In this document: one piece after another, positions 45,391 to 54,085 of the stretch | How the letters are laid out: the number at the start of each line of letters is the position of its first letter | How positions within the stretch are numbered: position 1 is the stretch's first letter | From: Sphaerisporangium krabiense | Lineage (GTDB): Bacteria > Actinomycetota > Actinomycetes > Streptosporangiales > Streptosporangiaceae | Direction: 5' to 3' | Assembly (NCBI RefSeq): GCF_014200435.1 | Contig: NZ_JACHBR010000001.1 | Span: 5,274,001 to 5,338,000, forward strand | DNA: 64,000 nucleotides | Position numbers and translations under genes: made by a program | Notes under the pieces: model-generated | Databases searched by the model: none | What the model saw: the letters and a program-made list of their open reading frames with translations, nothing else | Told to the model about the DNA's origin: nothing

Positions 45391-45810
45391 CTAGCGGGGA
45401 GAGGTGGAGGGCGGTCTGTCCTCGCGGTGCGTGGTCGGAGGGTCCGTGGCGGGGTGGGGGCCGAGGACCATCGGTCCGGTGAAGTCGCGGCCCTGGATGG
45501 CGGGACCGTGGACCGAGCCGCTGATGATGTTGCGGACGCCGTCTGCTTCGGGTGTCGCGGGTGGGGGGTCGGAGGATGAGGGGGCGTCGGGCGCGGGTGA
45601 CGCGGACGGTGCTCGCGGGCGGGGCCGGCGCATGGTGGCTTGCCAGGAGAGGGCCAGGCCGGCGAGGCCGGTGAGCGCGCTGAGAACGCTGGCTAGTTTG
45701 TCGGCCTTATCTAGACCTATGGCGATGAAATACACGGCCAATGCGATCAGTGCCAGCCCGACGGAAAGAACGGCGAGGCGTGTGGCCGTCGACGCGCGGG
45801 AACGGTTCAC
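45391..45810 (-). CDS. Two-helix membrane protein with IISGSVHGPAIQGRDF motif
   Basis: A 139-residue protein: an N-terminal pair of hydrophobic segments (LAVLSVGLALIALAVYFIAI and VLSALTGLAGLALSW), a Pro/Ser-rich cytoplasmic linker, and a C-terminal motif VRNIISGSVHGPAIQGRDFTGPM. A motif of the form N-x-I-S-G-x3-G-x2-Q-G-R-D recurs in actinobacterial proteins next to NTPases and effector modules, where it may mediate assembly. This one is divergent from a STAND NTPase. CACAAT ends 6 nt before the GTG start, so it is probably leaderless. Function unknown; a membrane-tethered partner of the NTPase is an inference. Confidence 0.65.
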   Translation of the reverse strand: MNRSRASTATRLAVLSVGLALIALAVYFIAIGLDKADKLASVLSALTGLAGLALSWQATMRRPRPRAPSASPAPDAPSSSDPPPATPEADGVRNIISGSVHGPAIQGRDFTGPMVLGPHPATDPPTTHREDRPPSTSPR

Positions 45811-45960
45811 GGGGCGATTGTGGCGTGCCTCGAGAAGACCGTACAGAGACGGTGGATCGCGGACGGCCGATATGGGGACTACGGCCGGGTGGTAATCCGA
45901 TTTGACGATACCCGGCCGGTTTTCCGGTGATCTTTCCAGATCGGCGGGGCTGAATTACGA

Positions 45961-48174
45961 TTGCGGGGCCAGCTGGAGGCGAGGCGACGTTGGGCGGCGA
46001 GTGGGGTGCCTGCTTGGACGAAGGCGGGCGATGTTCCCGCGGAGACCACCAGTTTCGTCGGGCGGCGGGCCGAGATCGGCCAGGTGATCCGTTTGCTGGA
46101 ACGGGGGCGGACGGTCACGCTGACCGGCGTCGGCGGGGTCGGCAAGACGCGGATGGCCCTGCGGATCGCGCGGGCCGTTCAGGCGCGGTTCCCTGACGGG
46201 GTGTGGTTCGTCGAGCTGTCCTCGCTGCGCGAGCCGGAGTTGCTCGGGCACACCGTCTGCTCGGTCCTGCGCGTGGCGCAGCAGGCCGGGCGTCCGCGGA
46301 TGGAGGTCCTCGCCGAGTTCCTGGAACGGCGGCGCGCCCTGCTCGTCCTCGACACCTGCGAGCACCTGGCAGAGGAGTGCGCGGCCATGCTGGGCGCCCT
46401 GCTGGAGGCCGCGCCCGGCCTGCGCGCCCTGGTGACGAGCAGACGCGTCCTCGGCATGCCCGGCGAAACCCGCTACGAGGTCGCGCCGCTCCCCGTCGAG
46501 CCAGGCCCACCCGGAGCCGTCCCCACGAGCTGGGACCCCACCCCCGCCGGCATGGCACCCCCGAACGGTGCCCCTGCCGGCGTCGCATCTGCCAACGGCG
46601 TGGCCGGTGGGGCGGTGGCGTTGTTCGTCGAGAGGGCGGGGACGGTGGTGCCGGGGTTCGTGGCCACGCCCGAGGTGGCGGTGATCTGTGAGCGGCTGGA
46701 CGGGATACCGCTCGCCATCGAGCTCGCGGCCGTACGGCTGCGCACGCTGTCCGTCGACCAGATCATGCGGCGCGTCGACGATCGCTTCGGTCTGCTGCTG
46801 GACGGCGACCGTGAGGGCCAGCCCCGGCACCGCACACTGCGCACGGCCATCGGCTGGAGTCACGAGTTGTGCGAGCCGCTGGAGCGGCTGCTCTGGGCCA
46901 GGCTGTCGGTCTTCGCCGGGGACTTCGGCGTGGAGGCCGCGCAGGCCGTGTGCGCCGATCCTGGCGGCGCCACGGGCCTTTACCCGGGCCAGGTGCCGAA
47001 GCTGCTGGGCGCGCTGGCCGACAAGTCGATCCTGCGCCGCGACGGCGACGGCGCGGACACCCGTTTCCGCATGCTCGGCACCGTGCGCGACTACGGCGCC
47101 GACTGGCTGCGCGAGCTCGGCGAGCGGGACGACACGCGCCGCCGCCACCGTGACCACTACCTGGACCTCGCGCGGCGCTTCGACGCCGCGTGGTTCGGCC
47201 CGGACCAGGCCGCCTGGTACGCCCGCATGCGGCGCGAGCTGCCGAACCTGCGCCCGGCGCTCGACTTCTGCCTCTCCGAGCGGGCCGAGCACCCCGTCGG
47301 CCTGGAGCTGGCCGGACGGCTCGCGTACTTCTGGATGGCCTGCGGCTTCATCGCCGAGGGCCGCCACCACCTGGGCCGCGCGCTCGGCCTCAGCCACGCG
47401 CCGTCCGCGAGCAGGTCGCGGGCGCTGTGGGTGTGCGCCTGGCTCGCCGACTTCCAGGGCGACCTGGACGAGGCCAACGACCTCGCCACCGAGTGCCTCT
47501 CGCAGGCGTTCTCGCGGGCGGACCGCGAGGCGGCGGGGTGGGGCACGATCTGCTGCGCCAACACCGGCCTGCACTGGGGGTACGTCACCGAGGCGCTGCC
47601 GATGTACGAGCGCGCCCGGCGCGCGCACGAGGACGGCGGCGACCAGGGCGCCGGGGTGGCGGTGGCGCTGGTCGGCGAGGCGTACGTGCTGCGCCGCCTC
47701 GGCAGGCACGAGCAGGCGCTGTCGTGCCTGCGCAGGCAGCGGGCGCTGTGCGACGCGTACGGCGACATCTGGCTGCGGTCCACCGGCGACTGGGTGCGCA
47801 GCCTCATCGAGCTGGACCGGGGAGACCCGCACGCGGCCGAGCGGTTCGGCCGGGCGTCGCTGCGCGACAAGCGGGCGTTGCACGACAGCCTCGGCATCGC
47901 GGCCGTCGTCAGGAGCCTCGCCGGCGCGGCGGCCGGGCTCGGCGACATGGAGCGCGCGGCGCGGCTCCTCGGCGTCGGCGACCTGGTCGAGGACGCCTTC
48001 GGCCTGCGGATCGGCCGGGCGCACCCGAACGGCGTCACCGAGCGCACCGAGGCGCGGGCGATGGACGCCCTGGGGGAGCGGACGTACCGGGACGCCGTCA
48101 CCCGCGGGCGCGCACTCGACCTGGATCACGCCCTCGTCTACGCCCTCACGGGCGCCGAGCCCTCCGGGATCTAG
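45961..48174 (+). CDS. STAND/AfsR-like NTPase with TPR-like C-terminus
   Basis: A protein of about 735 residues of the signal-transduction NTPase class. PAETTSFVGRRAEIGQVIRLL precedes the Walker A GVGGVGKTRMA, RALLVLDTCEH is Walker B, and RLDGIPLAIELAAVRLRTLS is the conserved GxP motif of AP-ATPases. The second half has repeated TPR-like helices. Unlike LuxR-type (LAL) relatives, no C-terminal HTH is visible, and unlike SARPs there is no N-terminal DNA-binding domain, so its output must lie in a partner. Candidates are the divergent membrane protein and the small protein downstream. The start is uncertain: TTG 45961 or GTG 46006. Confidence 0.82.
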   Translation: MRGQLEARRRWAASGVPAWTKAGDVPAETTSFVGRRAEIGQVIRLLERGRTVTLTGVGGVGKTRMALRIARAVQARFPDGVWFVELSSLREPELLGHTVCSVLRVAQQAGRPRMEVLAEFLERRRALLVLDTCEHLAEECAAMLGALLEAAPGLRALVTSRRVLGMPGETRYEVAPLPVEPGPPGAVPTSWDPTPAGMAPPNGAPAGVASANGVAGGAVALFVERAGTVVPGFVATPEVAVICERLDGIPLAIELAAVRLRTLSVDQIMRRVDDRFGLLLDGDREGQPRHRTLRTAIGWSHELCEPLERLLWARLSVFAGDFGVEAAQAVCADPGGATGLYPGQVPKLLGALADKSILRRDGDGADTRFRMLGTVRDYGADWLRELGERDDTRRRHRDHYLDLARRFDAAWFGPDQAAWYARMRRELPNLRPALDFCLSERAEHPVGLELAGRLAYFWMACGFIAEGRHHLGRALGLSHAPSASRSRALWVCAWLADFQGDLDEANDLATECLSQAFSRADREAAGWGTICCANTGLHWGYVTEALPMYERARRAHEDGGDQGAGVAVALVGEAYVLRRLGRHEQALSCLRRQRALCDAYGDIWLRSTGDWVRSLIELDRGDPHAAERFGRASLRDKRALHDSLGIAAVVRSLAGAAAGLGDMERAARLLGVGDLVEDAFGLRIGRAHPNGVTERTEARAMDALGERTYRDAVTRGRALDLDHALVYALTGAEPSGI

Positions 48175-48245
48175 CCGAGCCTTCCGGGACGCCTGTCACC
48201 AAGACCAGCGGGACGGAGGCCGGTATGCCGGTGGGGTCTTCGCTG

Positions 48246-48274
48246 TTGACAGAAATGCCAAAAATGACATTATT
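48246..48274 (+). promoter_or_regulatory. Strong consensus promoter, leaderless
   Basis: -35 TTGACA (48246-48251), 17-nt AT-rich spacer, -10 ATTATT (48269-48274), then 5 nt to the ATG at 48280. It is the closest match to the housekeeping consensus in the window. Confidence 0.6.
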
Positions 48275-48279
48275 CAGCC

Positions 48280-48690
48280 ATGCGAGAGGAAACGCAGCGG
48301 CTGCTGCAGATCCAGGATGACTTCGAGCGGTTCCGCGCGGCCACGCGCATGCTCGTCGACCTGGACGATCTGATCCTGGAGATCTCCCGGATCAGGAACG
48401 AGAGCGCCTCGCGGATGCAGATCAGCCCCGTCACCCCGCAGCCCCGGCCGGACGAGTCCCTGCCGGACGACGCACGGGCCGTGCTGGAGTGCGTGCGCAG
48501 GATGGGCGAGGAGCGGTTCCGCCGCCGCGACGTCTTCCGCCGCCTCGCCCGGCGGTTCAAGACCGTCGCGGCGATGGTCCCCGCCCTGGACCTGCTGGAG
48601 GCGGCCGGGTACATCCGCAAGGTCGAGCCCGCCACGGAGCCCGGCCACCCGGGCCGCCGCCGTTCCCCGGAGTACGAGGTCCGTCTGTAG
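48280..48690 (+). CDS. Small coiled-coil plus winged-helix-like protein
   Basis: A 136-residue cytoplasmic protein I do not recognise by name. Residues 1-45 form an acidic amphipathic helix likely to be a coiled coil (MREETQRLLQIQDDFERFR). Residues 65-136 look like a winged helix: LECVRRMGEERFRRRDVFRRLARRFKTVA is followed by LDLLEAAGYIRKVEPA and an Arg-rich wing. It lies 105 bp after the STAND NTPase gene behind its own strong leaderless promoter. It could be the DNA-binding output of that NTPase or an independent regulator; both are inferences. Confidence 0.6.
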   Translation: MREETQRLLQIQDDFERFRAATRMLVDLDDLILEISRIRNESASRMQISPVTPQPRPDESLPDDARAVLECVRRMGEERFRRRDVFRRLARRFKTVAAMVPALDLLEAAGYIRKVEPATEPGHPGRRRSPEYEVRL

Positions 48691-48777
48691 CGCGCCGGGG
48701 AACCCGCACGCTGGGCGGCGACCGCGCCCTGAATACCCTTGAGTGTTCTTTCGGCGGCTTCAGAAGGCAGGTGGCAC

Positions 48778-49533
48778 GTGGGCGAGGGCGGGCTGGTGAC
48801 CGGGCGGGTGGCGCTGGTCACGGGAGCCGGGCAGGGCATCGGGCTGGCCATCGCGCGGCTGTTGCGCGAGCACGGGGCGCGCGTCGTGGTGAGCGACCGG
48901 GACCCGGCGCTCGCGGAGGCGGCGGCGCGGGAGGCCGGGCAGGGCGCCGGGCCCGAGGTCGTGCCGCTGGCCTGCGACGTCACCGACGAGGCGGCCGTCG
49001 AGGGGGCCGTCGCGCACGCGGTGGAGCGGTTCGGCGGGCTCGACGTCATGGTCAACAACGCCGGGATCACGCGGGACGCCACGATGGGGAAGATGACCGT
49101 CGACGATTTCGAAGCCGTCGTCGACGTCCATCTGAAGGGGACGTGGCTGGGAGTGCGGGCGGCGGCGAAGGTGATGCGGGAGGCCCGATCGGGGTCGATC
49201 ATCAACATCTCCTCGCTGTCCGGGAAGTCCGGAAACTTCGGACAGACGAACTACAGCGCCGCCAAGGCGGGCATCATCGGGCTCACCAAGGCCGCGGCCA
49301 AGGAACTGGGCCCGCGCGGGGTGCGTGTCAACGCCGTGCAGCCCGGGCTCATCAGGACCGCGATGACCGCCGCGATGCCTCCCGACGTCTTCGCCGCACG
49401 CGAGGCCGACATCCCGATGCGGCGCGCGGGCGAGCCCCACGAGGTGGCGGGCGCCGTGCTGTTCCTCGCCTCCGACCTGGCCGGTTACATGACGGGCGCC
49501 GTGCTGGAGGTCGGTGGCGGCCGCCTGATGTAG
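48778..49533 (+). CDS. Short-chain dehydrogenase, FabG-like
   Basis: A 251-residue classical SDR. VTGAGQGIGLAIARLL binds NAD(P), VMVNNAGITRDATMGKM carries the NNAG motif, and the catalytic residues are in IINISSLSGKSGNFGQTNYSAAKAG (Ser, Tyr, Lys of the YSAAK motif). NNAGITRD is characteristic of 3-oxoacyl-ACP reductases, and the C-terminal YMTGAVLEVGGGRLM also fits. The start is the GTG at 48778 with AAGGCAGG upstream. No fatty-acid or polyketide genes adjoin it, so the substrate is open. It is convergent with a STAS gene. Confidence 0.88.
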   Translation: MGEGGLVTGRVALVTGAGQGIGLAIARLLREHGARVVVSDRDPALAEAAAREAGQGAGPEVVPLACDVTDEAAVEGAVAHAVERFGGLDVMVNNAGITRDATMGKMTVDDFEAVVDVHLKGTWLGVRAAAKVMREARSGSIINISSLSGKSGNFGQTNYSAAKAGIIGLTKAAAKELGPRGVRVNAVQPGLIRTAMTAAMPPDVFAAREADIPMRRAGEPHEVAGAVLFLASDLAGYMTGAVLEVGGGRLM

Positions 49534-49556
49534 CGCCGCTGCTCCTCAGGAGCCGC

Positions 49557-50087
49557 TCACGAGACGGGGGCCGCCGGGTCGACGGGCGGCGCGTCGTGGC
49601 GCACCTCCAGAACGGGCGCGACCGTCGGGGAGGACGCGCTCAGGGGTGCGTCGGCCGGGATGTCCTGGGGAACGACCGCGCTCACGGGGGACGCGAGCGG
49701 TTCTTCCGGGGCCACGAGGGGGCGGGCCCGGAGCAGCGCGTCCTCGACGGTGTCGTTCAGGTCGAAGACGTTGTTGAGGCCGGTGATCGTGAGCACCCGC
49801 AGGACCCCGCCGTGGACGCCGCTGACCAGGAAGGTGCGGCCCGTGCTCTGGCTGCGCCGCAGCGTGGCGATCAGCTCGCTCAGCCCCACGGAGTCGCAGA
49901 AGGTCACCTCGCCGAGGTCCAGCACGAACGGCGTCCCGGCCGGGGACTCCCACACGGGCGCGAGCCCGGCGCGCAGCAACGGCGCGGCGGTGAAGTCCAG
50001 CTCGCCGCGCACGTGCACGACCAGCGCGCCGTCCCGTAGCTCGGAGGCGAGCGTGAGGCCCGGTGGCGGGTCATTCTCGAAGTGCAT
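49557..50087 (-). CDS. STAS-domain anti-sigma factor antagonist with C-terminal tail
   Basis: A 176-residue protein. Residues 10-115 are a STAS domain (VVHVRGELDFTAAPLLRAGL, LDLGEVTFCDSVGLSELIATL), with the conserved phosphorylatable serine in C-D-S-V-G near residue 66. A 60-residue Pro/Ala/Ser/Val-rich tail follows, which is unusual and probably disordered. GGAG lies six bases before the ATG. No partner kinase or sigma factor is encoded nearby. It is the second STAS protein in the window. Confidence 0.88.
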   Translation of the reverse strand: MHFENDPPPGLTLASELRDGALVVHVRGELDFTAAPLLRAGLAPVWESPAGTPFVLDLGEVTFCDSVGLSELIATLRRSQSTGRTFLVSGVHGGVLRVLTITGLNNVFDLNDTVEDALLRARPLVAPEEPLASPVSAVVPQDIPADAPLSASSPTVAPVLEVRHDAPPVDPAAPVS

Positions 50088-50280
50088 ATCAGCTCCTTCA
50101 GCCTGCGGGTTTCAGGGCAGGCACGACACCTTCCTACCAGTTCTGCCGCGTGCGTAACGCCTTCGGTGGCTCATGCGGGCGAAAGGCCGCGCGGCCGGGC
50201 GCCCGCCGCGGCGAACGAGCGACCGCTCAAGCGCAGGTGCGACGCGGGGAGCCTCCTTGGCGGGGCGCGGGCACGGCGTT

Positions 50281-50286
50281 CAGAAT
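50281..50286 (+). promoter_or_regulatory. -10 element for leaderless molybdenum hydroxylase gene
   Basis: CAGAAT ends 6 nt before the ATG at 50293; there is no Shine-Dalgarno. Confidence 0.4.
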
Positions 50287-50292
50287 CGGCTT

Positions 50293-52614
50293 ATGCCTGA
50301 CCGCCCTGCGTACGTCGGTGCCCCTACTCCGCGCCGCGAGGACACCCGATTACTGACCGGGGGAGGGCGGTTCATCGCGAACGTCCGCCTCCACGGCATG
50401 GCGCACGCGGTGGTGGTGCGCAGCCCGGTCGCCCACGGCCGGCTGACGCGCTGCGACGTCGCCGCCGCCAGGGCCGCCCCCGGCGTCCTCGACGTCATCA
50501 CCCCGAAGGACGCCGCCCACGTCCGCCTGCCCTGCGTCTCGCTCGCGCCCGGCCAGCGGCTGTCGTCCTACCCGGTGATCGACGAGGTGGTCCGGTACGC
50601 CGGGCAGCCGGTCGCGGTCGTGGTCGCCGCCACCGAGGCCGAGGCCCGCGACGCCGCGGAACTGCTGGACCTGCGCTTCGACGAGCTGCCCGCCGTCGTC
50701 GGCGCCGAGCGGGCGCTGGATCCCGCCGCCCCGCTGCTGTACCCCGAGTGGGGCGCCAACCTGGTCACCGACTTCCCGCTCGGCGACCCCGACTGCGAGG
50801 AGGCCATCGCCGGCGCCGCGCACGTCGTCGAGATGACCTTCCGGATCGGCCGCGCCGCGCCGAGCCCCGTGGAGCCGCGCGGCCTGGTCGCCTCCTTCGA
50901 GGACGGCACGCTCACCGTGCGGGCCGCCACGCAGGCCCCGCACCACGTGCGCGACCACGCCGCCGAGGCGCTCGGCCTGTCCTTCGACAAGGTGCGGGTG
51001 ATCGGCGGGGACGTCGGCGGCGGCTTCGGCGGCAAGGAGCACCTCTACCCCGACGAGACGCTGATCTGCCTGGCCGCGATCCGCCTCGGCCGTCCCGTGC
51101 GGTGGATCGAGTCGCGGACCGACCATCTGGCGGCCACCCTGCCGGCCCGCGACGCCGTGCACCGCGCCCGGCTGGCCCTGGACGAGGAGGGCCGCTTCGT
51201 CGCGCTGCACTGCGACATCCTCGGCGACCTCGGCGCGCACCCGTCCAACGTCGGCATCTCGCCGATCGCGGTCTCGGCCGTGGCGCTGCCCGGGCCGTAC
51301 CGGATCGGGCGGGTGGGGGCGCGGGTGCGCGGGGTCGTGACGACCACCACGCCCACCGGCTCCTACCGCGGGTTCGGCCAGCCGGAGGCCACGTTCACCC
51401 GCGAGCGCCTGGTGGACGAGGCCGCGCGGCGGCTCGGCCTGGACCCGGTCGAGCTGCGGCTGCGCAACCTGGTCCGGCCCTCCGACATGCCGTTCGCCAC
51501 CAGGATGGGCCAGGTGTACGACTCGGGGGACTATCCCCGCGCGCTGCGGGAACTGCGCGACCTGGTGGACGGCGCGCCGCCCCGGCCCCGCGACGGGCGC
51601 AGGCGCGCGGTCGGCTACTCCCTCCACGTCGAGGCGACCGGCATGGGGCCGTCGATGGAGATGAAGGCGGCGGGCATCCAGGCGGGCGGCTTCGAGACGG
51701 CGGTGCTGCGCATGGAGCCGGACGCCTCGCTCGTGGTGTCCAGCGGGGTCGCGGGCATGGGGCAGGGCATCGAGACGACCCTCGCCCAGCTCGCCGCCGA
51801 CGAGGTCGGCGTGCCGCTGGACACCGTGCGCGTGCTGCTCGGCGACACCGCGGTCACGCCGTACTCCTCGGTCGGGTCCATCGCCAGCCGCTCCCTGACC
51901 GTCGGCGGCGGCGCGCTGATCCGCGCGGCGGAGCGCCTGCGCGACAAGATCGTGACCATCGCCGCCGACCGGCTGGAGGTCGCGGCCGAGGACGTCGAGA
52001 TCGCCGGGGGCGCGGTGCGGGTCAAGGGCGATCCGGTGGCGCACGTCACGCTGCGCGAGGTCGCCGCCTCGGCCTGGCGCGGCTGGGACCTGCCGGAGGG
52101 CGTCGCGCCCGGCTTGGAGGAGCGGGCCACCTACCACCCGGCCGGGTACGTCTACGCCTACGGCGCGCACGCCGCCGCCGTCGCGGTGGACCCCGAGACC
52201 GGCGCCGTGGAGGTGGAGGGGTACTGGGTGGTCAACGACTGCGGCGTCGTGGTCAACCCGGCGATCGTGGAAGGGCAGATCCGCGGCGGCGTCGTCCAGG
52301 GGATCGGCATGGCGCTGACCGAGGAGGTCGCCTACTCCGGCGAGGGCGGCCCGCTCGCCGACTACCTGCCGCCCACCACGCGCGAGGCGCCGGACGTCGA
52401 GGTCCGCCTCCTGGCCATCCCCTCGCCGCACACGCCGGGCGGCATGAAGGGGGTGGGGGAGGCCGGGACGGTGAGCCCGCCCGCCGCGGTGGGCAACGCC
52501 GTCGCGGCGGCGCTCCCCGAGATCGCGGACGCGATCACCGCCACGCCCGTCACGCCGATGGCGGTCTGGACGGCACTCTCCGGGCGCCGTCCACCCCCTT
52601 CCCGGTCCGAATAA
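50293..52614 (+). CDS. Xanthine dehydrogenase-family molybdenum-binding subunit
   Basis: A 773-residue molybdopterin-binding large subunit of the xanthine dehydrogenase/aldehyde oxidase/CO dehydrogenase family. VGAPTPRREDTRLLTGGGRFI is the usual N-terminus, GGDVGGGFGGKEHLYPDE and GSYRGFGQPEATF contact the cofactor, and GGMKGVGEAGTVSPPAAV carries the catalytic glutamate. The AYxCSFR loop of true CoxL is absent, so CO oxidation is unlikely. The FAD and 2Fe-2S subunits that normally accompany it are not encoded within the window on either side, so it is an orphan or uses subunits made elsewhere. Substrate unknown. Confidence 0.9.
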   Translation: MPDRPAYVGAPTPRREDTRLLTGGGRFIANVRLHGMAHAVVVRSPVAHGRLTRCDVAAARAAPGVLDVITPKDAAHVRLPCVSLAPGQRLSSYPVIDEVVRYAGQPVAVVVAATEAEARDAAELLDLRFDELPAVVGAERALDPAAPLLYPEWGANLVTDFPLGDPDCEEAIAGAAHVVEMTFRIGRAAPSPVEPRGLVASFEDGTLTVRAATQAPHHVRDHAAEALGLSFDKVRVIGGDVGGGFGGKEHLYPDETLICLAAIRLGRPVRWIESRTDHLAATLPARDAVHRARLALDEEGRFVALHCDILGDLGAHPSNVGISPIAVSAVALPGPYRIGRVGARVRGVVTTTTPTGSYRGFGQPEATFTRERLVDEAARRLGLDPVELRLRNLVRPSDMPFATRMGQVYDSGDYPRALRELRDLVDGAPPRPRDGRRRAVGYSLHVEATGMGPSMEMKAAGIQAGGFETAVLRMEPDASLVVSSGVAGMGQGIETTLAQLAADEVGVPLDTVRVLLGDTAVTPYSSVGSIASRSLTVGGGALIRAAERLRDKIVTIAADRLEVAAEDVEIAGGAVRVKGDPVAHVTLREVAASAWRGWDLPEGVAPGLEERATYHPAGYVYAYGAHAAAVAVDPETGAVEVEGYWVVNDCGVVVNPAIVEGQIRGGVVQGIGMALTEEVAYSGEGGPLADYLPPTTREAPDVEVRLLAIPSPHTPGGMKGVGEAGTVSPPAAVGNAVAAALPEIADAITATPVTPMAVWTALSGRRPPPSRSE

Positions 52615-52713
52615 TCGCGCCGCTTACCCGGCGCTCCCGCCGGGCACGGTCCGAGTGGCGGTGGCGCGGTCAACGGGGATCGCGCCCCCCTACGGGCCCT
52701 GCAGGGAGGGACC

Positions 52714-53265
52714 ATGGTGACGGACACCGCGGGACGACGGGAGCTCACGCTACCCGGGATCGTCCTCGGCGTGGGGATGGGCGGCTTCGTCGACGGCATC
52801 GCGTTGCACCAGGTGCTCCAGTGGCACCACATGCTGAGCAGCACGAACACCGACAACATCGGAGTGAGGTACTACTCGCCGCACACGGTGCCCGGCCTGG
52901 AGATGAACACGCTGTGGGACGGGCTGTTCCACGTGGTCACCTGGATCGCCGTGCTGGCCGGGCTCGGCCTGCTGTACTCGCGGGTCACGCACTCGCGCGG
53001 CCGGGTGTGGCGGTCGCGGGCGCTGTGGGGCTGGGGCCTGGTCGGCTGGGGCCTGTTCAACCTGGTCGAGGGCATCGTGGACCACCACGTGCTCGGCATC
53101 CATCACGTCCGCGGCGGCCCGTACCAGACGTGGTGGGACATCGGGTTCCTGGTCCTCGGCGCGCTGCTGGTCGCCGGAGGGCTGGCGCTCCAGCGGGGCG
53201 CGTCCCCGGTGGACCTGTGCGCGGACGCGTCCGCGCGGGACCACGCCTCCGCGCGGGGCGTGTGA
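52714..53265 (+). CDS. DUF2243 membrane protein
   Basis: A 183-residue membrane protein. LPGIVLGVGMGGFVDGIALHQVLQWHHMLS is the DUF2243 signature (key residues GFVDGI-LHQ-LQWHHM), and a second histidine-rich stretch, EGIVDHHVLGIHHV, follows. About four hydrophobic segments can be drawn. The conserved histidines suggest copper or heme contacts. The stop overlaps the GTG of the CtaG-like gene (GTGA), so the two are translationally coupled. The role is unknown but probably lies in cytochrome oxidase biogenesis or function, from the pairing. Confidence 0.88.
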   Translation: MVTDTAGRRELTLPGIVLGVGMGGFVDGIALHQVLQWHHMLSSTNTDNIGVRYYSPHTVPGLEMNTLWDGLFHVVTWIAVLAGLGLLYSRVTHSRGRVWRSRALWGWGLVGWGLFNLVEGIVDHHVLGIHHVRGGPYQTWWDIGFLVLGALLVAGGLALQRGASPVDLCADASARDHASARGV

Positions 53266-54050
53266 GCCCCGTGCACGGGACGCAGCACGGCGGCGACGGC
53301 TGGACGACGGCCGCCGCCGCCCTGGTCATCGCGATGGCCGCCCTCTACCTCGCGGCGGCCGCGGCGCGCCGCGCGGAGCCGCGGGGCTGGAGCGGCCTCA
53401 GGACGGCGTGCTTCGCCGCGGGGGCCGCGCTGCTGGCGGCGGGGCTGCTGCCCCCGGTGGCCGCGTTCGCCGCGCACGACTTCCGCGGGCACATGCTCCA
53501 GCACCTGCTGATCGGCATGCTGGCCCCGCTCGGGCTGGTGCTCGGCGCGCCGGTCACGCTGCTGCTGCGGTCGCTGCCGCCCCGGGACGCGCGAGTGGTG
53601 GGCCGCGTGCTGCGCGGCCGGGCCGCGCACGTCCTGGCGGGCCCCTGGGCGGCGCTCGCGCTCAGCGTGGGCGGCATGGCCGCCCTGTACGCCACGCCGC
53701 TGTACGGGGCCGTCGCGGCGGACCCGCTCCTGCACCACCTGCTGCACGCGCACTTCGTGCTCTCCGGATGCCTGTTCGCCTGGGCGATCGCCGGCCCCGA
53801 CCCCGCGCCGCGCAGGCCGCCGGTCCCGCACCGGCTCGTCGTGCTCGGCGTGGCCGTGGCCGCGCACGCCACGGTGGCGCAGCTCATGTACGCGGGCCTG
53901 CTGCCCCTGGACGTCCCGGCGGCGCAGCTGCGCGGCGCCGCCGAGATCATGTACTACGGCGGGGACGCGGCCGAGCTGCTGCTGGCCCTGGCCATGGTCG
54001 CCACCTGGCGCCCGGCCCGCCGCCGCGTCCCGGTGGCCCGCCCCGCCTGA
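53262..54050 (+). CDS. CtaG-type cytochrome c oxidase assembly protein
   Basis: A 262-residue integral membrane protein of the CtaG (caa3-type) family with about seven hydrophobic segments. AAHDFRGHMLQHLLIGMLAPLGLVLGAP is the family's central His-rich block, and LLHHLLHAHFVLSGCLFAWAI and AEIMYYGGDAAELLLALAM follow. It is thought to help insert copper into the oxidase. The frame is open for 2.5 kb upstream in the shadow of other genes; the GTG overlapping the DUF2243 stop is the sensible start. No oxidase subunit genes are nearby. Confidence 0.88.
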   Translation: MSPVHGTQHGGDGWTTAAAALVIAMAALYLAAAAARRAEPRGWSGLRTACFAAGAALLAAGLLPPVAAFAAHDFRGHMLQHLLIGMLAPLGLVLGAPVTLLLRSLPPRDARVVGRVLRGRAAHVLAGPWAALALSVGGMAALYATPLYGAVAADPLLHHLLHAHFVLSGCLFAWAIAGPDPAPRRPPVPHRLVVLGVAVAAHATVAQLMYAGLLPLDVPAAQLRGAAEIMYYGGDAAELLLALAMVATWRPARRRVPVARPA

Positions 54051-54085
54051 GGCGTCCGGCCCGGCGCGGCGGGCATGGGAGGAGC

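Noticed and set aside
50293-52614. Carbon monoxide dehydrogenase large subunit (CoxL)
   Set aside because: The AYxCSFR active-site loop is missing (GSYRGFGQPEA instead) and there are no coxM/coxS genes adjacent.
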